Source of the DNA: Artemia franciscana
Taxonomy: Eukaryota; Arthropoda; Branchiopoda; Anostraca; Artemiidae
Reading direction: 5' to 3'
DNA: 64,000 bases
NCBI RefSeq assembly: GCF_032884065.1
Contig: NC_088881.1
Coordinates: 7,713,047-7,777,046, forward strand
The notes under the pieces are model-generated. The model was not told the DNA's origin. It ran no database searches and saw nothing but the letters and a program-made list of their open reading frames with translations. Within the stretch, counting starts at the first letter, position 1. The number at the start of each line of letters is the position of its first letter. The translations under genes were made by a program, and so were the position numbers. Below are positions 47,701 to 59,700 of the stretch, piece after piece.

Positions 47701-50700
47701 ATTGAATGTTACATCCAGCGCCTGCCATTACAAAGAGGCATAGTGCTGGTCCTAAATGACCTAAAAAGAAAATAAGTTTTAACATTTTTTTGACGTAGAA
47801 AAAGACATCCTCGCTGGATGAAGTTACGTATCCAGTTTGCTCATTCTTCAAAATTATAAATATATTTCCGACCTCTATACCAATAGTGAGTTTTATGTAA
47901 GTTACTAAAGACCCCCTTCCAAAAAAAAGTAAACTGAGCGACAGCTATATACTCAGCCTTAAAGCAAAAATTATTTATTGAAAAATACAACAGGTGGTAA
48001 TACCTACGAAAAGTAAACCGTCTTTGAGCAGAAAGAAAAATAATTTGTAAAGCTTTCTTCCATACTCTGAGGAAATCTCTAGTACTAGAACTAACAGTAA
48101 AGCTAGAGAACTAATTTTTACTATACTGCAAAACTGAAACTGCAAAACTTTTTACTAAAACTGCATTTTTAAGTGGAGCGATGGGTAGTACTAGCTTCTT
48201 GCACTGAGGCTAACCTTGACGAGAATACGGTGAAATTGTTCGCGGGAAGGATACCCAAAACAAGCCAAGTTTGTACGTTTAGGCTATAGAAGGGAAATTG
48301 GACGGACAGATTGCTGAGACGAGAAATAATTACACTCACAATCCTGCAAACGCAAGAACCTAAACGAAAATCAATATTCAACAAACTTTTGATAACAAAT
48401 AAATAAACTTGAAACTTAAACTAGGTAATATCAACCCAATTACCAATTAGAGTCCATATCTTTCGTACTGCAACGGTGGACAGCCATTTCCTCTTTTTGC
48501 ATAAATCGGCGAGTGGACACAATATCAAAGTAGAAATCCATGACAAGAAATATGGTAGAGCCAGGATGACAGCATTCTAAAATATAAATTAAGTAAGCAA
48601 AGAACGAACTAAAAGGCAAGGCCTTTATCGTTGTTTTCGGATTTTTTTGACAAAATATAAATAGAGTTTTGTGCTGAATAAGGTTTTGATTAAATTCTTT
48701 TTATGAGCAGAAACATCAGCCCCAGACAGATATCCTCTTAGATTGGGTCGTTGCTTCAGAAAATGAACAATCTTATCAAATGAACGATGATTATATCTAT
48801 GTTTGTTTGGGCCCCAGGAATGTAAATGTTGTATTTTTTCTGTATATTATTGTTGTTGTTTTGCAAAATACGATTGATGAAAAATACTAAGAGTTTTAAG
48901 GAGTGAAAACAAATTTCTTCAATGTTTCAATCCATCTAGATTGCTTTTTGCATCGTAAAATGGCAGCGCGGTAATTTTCAGAATATAGAATATCGGAAGA
49001 GATATCGGAAGAGATATTCTGTATATCTCTGTATCGATGTTGTATATAGAGATATTCTATATACAATATAGAACATCAGAATATTGGAAGAGACTATTTC
49101 CGATAAAAATTTACAGATATGCATGCATACAATTATTGTAGTAATGCACTTAGCAAAATGTATCAACGCAGTGATGACTAAATATGTAGAAAACGAGGGG
49201 TTTTGAGATTCTTATGACACTAATATACTCTGGGATTATCATTTTGTCAAAGATCTTATTTTTTTGGTGTCTCAACCTATTCTGGGGTATAAGCTATTTG
49301 GTAGAACTATTTTAGGAATATAGTCTTTGAATATCCTGGAGACACTTCCAAGTCAAATAAACTAGTAAGTAATATCAGTACTAGGAGGCATCCAGCCTCG
49401 AAATTTGGAAAATATCCAAAAAAATGTACCACAATGACGTTGTACGTAGACCGGGATTCTCAATCTGTTTTGGGCCATGCCCCACTTAGGCATTTCTACC
49501 TGATACCTTTCCCATAATTTTTAAATTTTTCTAATTGAAAATTTTAAGTGTATTCACTTGAAGAAAGCTTCAAAAGACATTATGTACAAATATTATAGGT
49601 AATGTATAATATAGTTATGTATAATCTATATATATAAAAATAAGTTGTCTGTGGATCTGTGGATCTGTGGATCTGTGGATCAGGTGACGATCCACAAAAA
49701 AGGTAAAAAACTAAAAACTAAAAAAAAAAACTGAAAAAACTAAAAAAAGGCAAAAACTACAAAAAAAACTAAAAACTAATAAAAAAAATAAAAAAGCTAA
49801 AAAACTAAAAAAACTAAAAAAACTAAAAAACTAAAAAAACTAAAAACTAAAAAAAAAACTTAAAAAAAGGAAAAAACTGAAAAATAGAAGAGAAAAAGAA
49901 AACTAATAAAATTAAGAATAAAATAAAAAAAAATAAAAAAGATAAAAACTAAAAAAAAAGTAAAAAGAAAAAACGAAAAAAACTAAAAAAGCTAAAAAAA
50001 AAGGTAAAAACCAATCAAAAACTAAAAAGAAAAAAAGGAAAAAAAAACTAAAAAAACTAAAAACTAAAAAAAAAACTTAAAAAAAAGGAAAAAACTGAAA
50101 AATAGAAGAGAAAAAGAAAACTAATAAAATTAAGAATAAAAATAAAAAAAAATAAAAAAGATAAAAACTAAAAAAAAAGTAAAAAGAAAAAACTAAAAAA
50201 GCTAAAAAAAAAGGTAAAAACCAATAAAAAACTAAAAAGAAAAAAAGGAAAAAAACTAAAAAAAAATTTCATCTAAAAAACTAAAAAAAACTAAAAAAGG
50301 TAAAAACTAAAAGAACTAAAAAAGAAAAAAAACTAAAAAAAGGAAAAAAACTGAAAAATAAAGGAGAAACAATCTAAATAAATGACGACACTCAAAGAGA
50401 AAGCGACCGAGACAAAAGGAATGTTCGATTAGCAATCAACAAAGCACCGGGACACAGGGAGTATAAATGACGACGACCGGGACACAGGGACATAACTACA
50501 AAGGGGACGCCGGGGTGCACAGGGGGATATATAAATGAATATCTATATATATAATTCTGTGGATCTGTGGATCAGGTGACGATCCACAAAAAAGGTAAAA
50601 AACTAAAAACTAAAAAAAAAACTGAAAAAACTAAAAAAAGGCAAAAACTACAAAAAAAACTAAAAACTAATAAAAAAAATAAAAAAGCTAAAAAACTAAA

Positions 50701-53700
50701 AAAACTAAAAAAACTAAAAAACTAAAAAAACTAAAAACTAAAAAAAAAACTTAAAAAAAGGAAAAAACTGAAAAATAGAAGAGAAAAAGAAAACTAATAA
50801 ATTAAGAATAAAATAAAAAAAAATAAAAAAGATAAAAACTAAAAAAAAAAGTAAAAAGAAAAAACGAAAAAAACTAAAAAAGCTAAAAAAAAGGTAAAAA
50901 CCAATAAAAAACTAAAAAGAAAAAAAGGAAAAAAAAACTAAAAAAATAAAAACTAAAAAAAAAAACTTAAAAAAAAGGAAAAAACTGAAAAATAGAAGAG
51001 AAAAAGAAAACTAATAAAATTAAGAATAAAAATAAAAAAAGATAAAAACTAAAAAAAAAGTAAAAAGAAAAAACGAAAAAAACTAAAAAAGCTAAAAAAA
51101 AAGGTAAAAACCAATAAAAAACTAAAAAGAAAAAAAGGAAAAAAACTAAAAAAAATTTTCATCTAAAAAACTAAAAAAACTAAAAAAGGTAAAAACTAAA
51201 AGAACTAAAAAAGAAAAAAAACTAAAAAAAGGAAAAAAACTGAAAAATGAAGGAGAAACAATCTAAATAAATGACGACACTCAAAGAGAAAGCGACCGAG
51301 ACAAAATGAATGTTCGATTAGCAATCAACAAAGCACCGGGACACAGGGAGTATAAATGACGACGACCGGGACACAGGGACATAACTACAAAGGGGACGCC
51401 GGGGTGCACAGGGGGATATATAAATGAATAAAATTAAGAATAAAATAAAAAAAAATAAAAAAGATAAAAACTAAAAAAAAAAGTAAAAAGAAAAAACGAA
51501 AAAAACTAAAAAAGCTAAAAAAAAAGGTAAAAACCAATAAAAAACTAAAAAGAAAAAAAGGAAAAAAAAAACTAAAAAAACTAAAAACTAAAAAAAAAAC
51601 TTAAAAAAAAGGAAAAAACTGAAAAATCGAAGAGAAAAAGAAAACTAATAAAATTAAGAATAAAAATTAAAAAATAAAAAAGATAAAAACTAAAAAAAAA
51701 AGTAAAAAGAAAAAACGAAAAAAACTAAAAAAGCTAAAAAAAAGGTAAAAACCAATAAAAAACTAAAAAGAAAAAAAGGAAAAAAACTAAAAAAAATGTT
51801 CATCTAAAAAACTAAAAAAAACTAAAAAAGGTAAAAACTAAAAGAACTAAAAAAGAAAAAAAACTAAAAAAAGGAAAAAAAACTGAAAAATAAAGGAGAA
51901 ACAATCTAAATAAATGACGACACTCAAAGAGAAAGCGACCGGGACAAAAGGAATGTTTGATTAGCAATCAACAAAGCACCGGGACACAGGGAGTATAAAT
52001 GACGACGACCGGGACACAACTACAAAGGGGACGCCGGGGTGCACAGGGGGATATATAAATGACGATGGCGACTCAGGGAATGGTCGATTCACAGGTGGGA
52101 CATAGGGACACAACTACAATGGCGCGTAACTAATATGGCGCGTAACGACTTACGCGCGCGGGGGGGATTGGGGGGGGGGGCGAAGCGCCCCCACCAACTA
52201 GGTGTTGGGGTGGCGCGAAGCGCCACCCCAACAGCTAGTATATAATATAGGTATAATATATAATAATGTATAATATAGTTTTGTTTATGACCAAAAGGTA
52301 ATTCGTTCGGGCCGTCCTCTTGGTGTATTTTATACTAGTTAAAACATATCCCGAATACAATACGCTTTATACAATGCATGGTGTCATTACAAAGTTATAA
52401 AGTGGGTTTTTGCTCTTTTAATGTACATGAATGTAGACATTTTTTTTACCATTGAGGCTTTAAATTATAGGCAAAAAAAGGCTGAATGTCCTGCCCACGG
52501 CCCACCAAAATGTTGTCATGCACTACCTGTGGGGCCTGAACCCCACATTGATATTCACGGATATAGACCCATCGAGTCAAAATTGGATTTGTTGTGAAGT
52601 ATTTAGAAAAGATAATAACTTAATAACTTTCGAAGTAAAAATCTTAAGATATATAGTAAAAGGCTAACTAGAAGGACATCCTTAGTTTTGACCAATATTA
52701 GTACTCCAAATGAGTATATCCATCCGATCCTTGTCGTCTGTGTCTATTCCAAGTACTTCCTTTCTGAACTCTAATAGTGATTATATCATAAACAAGAGGT
52801 AAGAGCTCATATGACACTTGTGACGAGGTTGGAAGAGCCAAGAGCTCATATGCTCACCAGAGGCTTAATACCGGTTGGGATTTAAAATAAAAGCTCTGCG
52901 ACACGAGGTCCTTCTAAATATAAAAAATCATTAAGATCTGATATCCCATTAGTAAGCTAAAAATATATCAGTTTTAAATTTTTCCTCTCCCTTCAGCATC
53001 CCAGATGGTGGAATCGGGGAAACAAGTCAATTTGTGCATGTCCCTAACACGCTTACCAATTTTCACTAATAGACTCTGGAATTATCATTTTGTCCAACAT
53101 TTTGTCATCTCATCCTATTCTCTGGTATAAGCTATTTGGTAGAACTATCTTAAGAATATAGTCCTTGACTATCCTGGAAGCACTTCCAAGTCAAATAAAC
53201 GAGTAAGTAATATTAATGCTAGGAGGCATCCTGCCTCAATGTTTAGATGATTACTTTTGAACACCTTATCATTAAGATTTATGCCTAAAATTATCCATTA
53301 ATAAAGCATGTTGAGAAATAAAAACATTTTGCTGAACCTTGCACATAGATAAAATCCTTACTGTTTTTGTTACTTAATGTGGCTAAAATTAGAAGAATAT
53401 CAAAAAATGTAGCAATATGACGTTGTATCTAGACTGGGGATTCCCAATCCGTTTTGGGTCATGCCCCACTTAGGCATTTCTATCTGATACCTCTCTCGTA
53501 ATAATTAAATCTTGTTATTGAAAATTTTACTTGTATTCACTTGAAGAAAGCTTCATGGGATATTAACTTGGTATTTTATTTGGGCCTACCTCTTGGCATA
53601 TTTAACGCTAATTAAAATATATTCCAAATACAACACGTTTTATACAATGCTTGGTTTCATTACAAAACTATCAAGTGGGTTTTGCTCTTATAATGTAAAC

Positions 53701-56700
53701 GAATGTAGACATTTTTCTACCATTAAGGCTTTAAAGTATTGTCAGCCCAAGGCTGAACGTCCTGCCCACGGTCCACAAAATTTTGCCATGGGGTACCTGT
53801 GGGGCCTGAAACCCACATTGGGAATCACTGATATAGACCCATCGAGTCAAAATCGAATTTGTTGAGAAGTATTTGGAGAAGATAGTGTCTTAATGACTTT
53901 TGAAGTAAAAAATCTTAAGATATACAGTGAAAGAGTAGCTAGAAGGATATTCCTAGCTTTGACCAATAGTAGTACTCCAAATGAGTATATTCAACCAACC
54001 CCTGTCATCTGTGTCTATTCTAAGTAGTTTCTTCTTGAAATCTACTAAAGTGATTACATCATTAAAAGCAATATAAAGTGACTGTGAACACCAGTCACTC
54101 ATTTTTGTTTTATGAGGAGCAGTGGAGAAGAAAATAGAAAGAAACTTACACTTTTGATGTCAAAGCCAAAGATAGTCCTTAGGTATATTGGCAAATCCAC
54201 TAGAAGGATGAGGAATCCCCAATTGTGACCAATATTAGCTATCAAAATTGAATAGAAGGGCATCGATGTCAAAATGGATTTCCAGGGTATTGGCAAGGCC
54301 TAGAAAAACATTTTATTTCAATTTAGGGCATTACAGGCCAGGCTGCAAATACTTCTATCAAAAATGTTTGAAGATAGGGTTAAATGTTCTTTTCCAATTG
54401 AGTATTCGAAGCAAGTAATATCAGAATTTATATAATTAAAAAAATAAGTTAAAGTAGATCAGATGCAAGATTTTCAACAAAATTTGGCCACAAAGAAAAT
54501 ACGTTAGAAAACATACTTTCACTAAAATCAATTATTCCTGAGACATAGACATACCAAAAAAGCTATCCCTTACATTACCAGCACAGGTCTTATATTTATG
54601 TGACTTGCAACATATAAGATTTATCTACCAATATTAAAAAACAAATGAAAGTAAAGTATGACATGAAAACTTTTAATAGCATACGGATGCTTAAATAAGG
54701 GTTTAAATGCAATTTACTTTTTAAATTTTGAACGAAAGCTATTGTTTGTACACAAATAAGCTCTACCTGAGATACTCTAAAAAAAGTTTTATTCCACTTT
54801 GAAAGCTATTGTTAACCAATGTACACAAATAGGCTCTTCCACAGATACTGTGAAAAAAAATTTTTAATTGCCCTTGTTCTAGATTTTTCGAAAACGTTTA
54901 AAATTCACAATGTTAACGTGAAAAGGGGGAAGCTAAGAAAGATTCAGCCACCCTCATATGGAACATATTTCTGTTTCGAGATGATGCATTTGAAGCCTGT
55001 TATGTTTTTAATTTAATTTATATTCCTTTTTAATGCCAAACCCTGTGTTACCCTGGATGTGGCGAAAATGTATCTCAAGCTTTAATCCAAATCTTTAAAT
55101 AAACGTTTAACCTTTTTTAAACAATGGCTTTATAAAATGAGCTGTAATTTTTTGCATCAGTGTCCAAAATTAACTATTATTTCAGCAATAAAATAAAATT
55201 TTCGCCCCCTCATCTGGTTCATTTATTCTTCCTTTTTCGTATGGGATTTCTATTAGGAGTGCTTCAAATCTTTAACCGAAAAGTAAAGACAAAAATGAGT
55301 TTATAAATGAGGATTTATGATATTTCCGTTTAATAAAATGTAGTTCCTCATCACATTATTTTGATTTTAATTTTTTTTTAGAAGTTTGTAAAATTTTAAA
55401 AGACTATTTACCTTATTTGACACATGTGCATCTTTTGCAATTTGTGTTTTTATATATGTTTTCTCCTTCTCACTTATTCTTGGATGTTCTTCAGGATTGT
55501 CATGAACTATCAACAGCCAGAATACGGCCCAAACGACACCAAAACAGCCTTCAATATAAAACACAGCTTCCCATCCAATATTCTCAATAATAAAACCGGT
55601 TAGCAGAAGACCTGACACCGTACCAAGCTCAGCACCTATAAAAAGAATAAAGTCAAAGCTCGCGGTACAAAATTCATTGACGGGAACCCAAAGTTTCCCT
55701 CGGAGAAGAAAACAAACCAGTGACACTTAGCAATAACCAGCAAAACGCTAATGCAAGTTACAGTATCGTGAATGAAAAGTATTAACCAAGTTTATTTTAT
55801 TCATCTTTGTGTTTCCATTATATTTAGCATAAAATAAAGGATCAACTTTTGAAGAGGGGTACTGTGGATATAAACCTGTAGTAGCATATAGTAATGATAC
55901 TCTGATTGGCAGAACGAGACCGAGAAACTAAAAGAATCGATATTTAAAATGTTCCAAAAAAGAATTCAAATCAATCCATCAAAAGTTTACATCCTTAGAA
56001 AAGGGATCTTATTGCGAAATTTACATATCCCTATCTACAAAATGTCGAATTTAAGAATGTTTTTCGAAAAATAAGGAAAGGGTTTATTTTTTGTGGTCTT
56101 TTTGTGGTATCAATTGAAATTTGAATTTTAACTATAGTTTAATTAAGTCATTTGAACTTTAATTAAACGTTTTTAAGCAAATCAAAATAGTAAAAAACTG
56201 TTCTACTGGTGGCATTTTATCATATATCACAGAACAGTGGTTTTGGCACAATGGCACAATTTGGCACATATCCCTATCTACAAAATGTCGAATTTAAGAA
56301 TGTTTTTCGAAAAATAAGGAAAGGGTTTATTTTGTATGGTCTTTTTGTGGTTTCAATTGAAATTTGAATTTTAACTATAGTTTAATTAAGTCATTTGAAC
56401 TTTAATTAAACGTTTTTAAGCAAATCAAAATAGTAAAAAACTGTTCTACTGGTGGCATTTTATCATATATCACAGAACAGTGGTTTTGGCACAATGGCAC
56501 AATTTGGCACATATCCCTATCTACAAAATGTCGAATTTAAGAATGTTTTTCGAAAAATAAGGAAAGGGTTTATTTTGTATGGTCTTTTTGTGGTTTCAAT
56601 TGAAATTTGAATTTTAACTATAGTTTAATTAAGTCATTTGCACTTTAATTAAACGTTTTTACGCAAATCAAAATAGTAAAAAACTGTTCTACTGGTGGCA

Positions 56701-59700
56701 TTTTATCATATATCACAGAACAGTGGTTTTGGCACAATGGCACAATTTGGCACATATCCCTATCTACAAAATGTCGAATTTAAGAATGTTTTTCGAAAAA
56801 TAAGGAAAGGGTTTATTTTGTATGGTCTTTTTGTGGTTTCAATTGAAATTTGAATTTTAACTATAGTTTAATTAAGTCATTTGCACTTTAATTAAACGTT
56901 TTTACGCAAATCAAAATAGTAAAAAACTGTTCTACTGGTGGCATTTTATCATATATCACAGAACAGTGGTTTTGGCACAATGGCACAATTTGGCACATAT
57001 CCCTATCTACAAAATGTCGAATTTAAGAATGTTTTTCGAAAAATAAGGAAAGGGTTTATTTTGTATGGTCTTTTTGTGGTTTCAATTGAAATTTGAATTT
57101 TAACTATAGTTTAATTAAGTCATTTGCACTTTAATTAAACGTTTTTACGCAAATCAAAATAGTAAAAAACTGTTCTACTGGTGGCATTTTATGATATATT
57201 ACAGAACAGTGGTTTTGGCAAAAAGTTTTTGGCAAACAGTGGTTTTGGCAAAATATCCTTAGAAAAGGGATCTTATTGCGAAATTTACATATCCCTATCT
57301 ACAAAATGTCGAATTTAAGAATGTTTTTCGAAAAATAAGGAAAGGGTTTATTTTGTGGTATCAATTGAAATTTGAATTTTAACTATAGTTTAATTAAGTC
57401 ATTTGCACTTTAATTAAACGTTTTTAAGCAAATCAAAATAGTAAAAAACTGTTCTACTGGTGGCATTTTATGATATATTACAAAACAGTGGTTTTGGCAA
57501 AAAGCCATCGAGTGATAATTCTTTTTAGAAGTAACATTTTAGTTTCGTATGTTATGATGCAAAGTCCACTAATTTTTTTATTAATTAATATTTACTGTTC
57601 ACATCGTCCAGCTCTGTAGTTTAATTCAGATATTGGTAGAAAGAATCAAATTAGTTTCAGTTATAATTTTTCAATTACACTTTAAAGGTTATCCCAGCCT
57701 ATCTTGAAATATTTTGATCAGATAACAGGAAAATGAGAAAGTAGATCTTACGCTGTGTCTTACTTTCTAAAATATGTAATTATAGGCATATCCGCACAAA
57801 TTTATGAAAGTAGTGTTAAGTCCAAAACAGGTAAAAAAAGACAAATTTAAATAAATTTCATTCGTCCAAGATATTGTAGGTAAGACAAAAAAAAGCAAGA
57901 TTTTGAAAGTACATGAGTTCAAGGAACAGTAGTCCATGACAAACATGTTCTATTTTGGGATAAGATTTGTTGGCATTTCTGAGATATTAAAATATAGTCA
58001 AAAAGATAGATATACCTATACTATTTACCATTTACTTGGCAAAATAAACAAAAAATAAGCTTAGAAGGCTCATAAAGCGTTCCTGAGAAAGCTCTAATTA
58101 TACAAACTGAAAAGAAAATTATTCTGTGTGGAACATATAAGAATAATTACCTCCATAAACCAGCGCTGAAATGGTGCTTCGCTCTGTAGGTGGGATCCAT
58201 TTTGCTATCATTGGGTGCATAGACGGGAATGATGGACCCTGTAAAAACAAATAAGTGCTTTTGGTGAAAAATGCAGAAACTATTGGCCAACTCACTAAGA
58301 CGTGTGCTTGTCTCAGCAATTGTTTAGTTTTTAAGCTCATATTGAGCATTTCCTTATCCTTAATTTGTAATTACAGATATATATTTACTGGTTTATATGT
58401 GTGGCATTGACAGGTTTTAACTCCCCTAATGTGCATTTCAAAGTGAAAAAAGATTAAAACAAAATGATCAAGACCAATTTCTTAATTCTAAAATAGCAAG
58501 TTTGATCAAGTTTTCAAGTTCAAGTCTTTTATTTCAACATTCACAAATAGATAAATAAAACACAACGCTTTCGCGCTGAGGAAAACCTATGAGGGTCTGT
58601 ATTCGTGCGAAAGTCCACATATCTACTTACCTATAATAACAAATCCAATATCTCTTAAACATTAATATACAACTGTCCCTTCCCCCTTTCACTCCTCCTG
58701 ACCCCACCTTACCCCATGCCCACCCTTACCTCCCGAACCCACCCTTCCTTCCCTAATCACCTTACCACCCATAATAAAATTCAACATAGATGATGGTAGG
58801 AATGATCGTAAAAAACGTTTTATTGCTAATAATTTATCGACAATATATCACTAAAACTTTTCGTGCAAAGGTAAACGAAAGGGGATTTCTACAGCCAGTA
58901 TCTACACAGCCAAAAATTTCCTGTATTATTATTCAGTATGAGGGAGCTACAGCCATAACTCTCTATGACGTGCGTTTTTTTTATGCCCAATTGCTCAGTT
59001 TTAAAGCTCATGCTATATATTTCCTTGTATCCTCAATTCGTAATTATAAAGTATAGCCTGGTCTAAAATATAGCCTAACAAGCATTTCCAAAGTACCAAA
59101 AGATTGACCGATTTCTTATTTCTGAAATGCCAATGCTGATCATTATCAGAAAGATAATGAACATATAAAAATACAGGTAATTTTTTTCTAGTTAAAAATG
59201 CTTTATTGCTAATGATTGATTGACAGTATATGACTAAAATTTTCCGTACAAAGTTAAACGAAAGAGGATGTCTGCAGTCATTATCTGCAGAGCCAAAATT
59301 TCCTATTTTATTATTCAGTATGATGAAGCTTGAGCCAAAACTCTCTCCCTAAAAATCTCCTTGGGTGCACTACTACGGGATACCTAAAATACATACAACC
59401 TTCAGCTTAAATACCAATACAGTTATGATAACTCCTATCTTGCCCATGAGAAGCTTTTGGTACAGAGCTCTGAGCTTGGCACCTCCTCCAAGCCCACGCT
59501 CCGACACGTAGATCGTACTACAACACCATAGGCGGGAAAGGAATTTTGTTTTGTTGCATACGTGGTCAGTTCAATTGCTCCGACTCTTAGATTCAGACTG
59601 CAAGTTTCCTATCTCCAGCCGCTAGCATTGCTACCGCGCACTGTGTCCCAAAAAAAAATCGAGTTTCCATAACTTTATTGGTATCTAAGCTGTAATACAA

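Noticed and set aside
56022-57485. Regular repeats checked as a possible CRISPR array
   Set aside because: Period 243 bp with no unique spacers; it is an ordinary tandem repeat in a eukaryotic intron.
58790-59056. 88-residue plus-strand frame in the transporter intron
   Set aside because: It coincides with one unit of an old tandem duplication whose second unit does not keep the frame.
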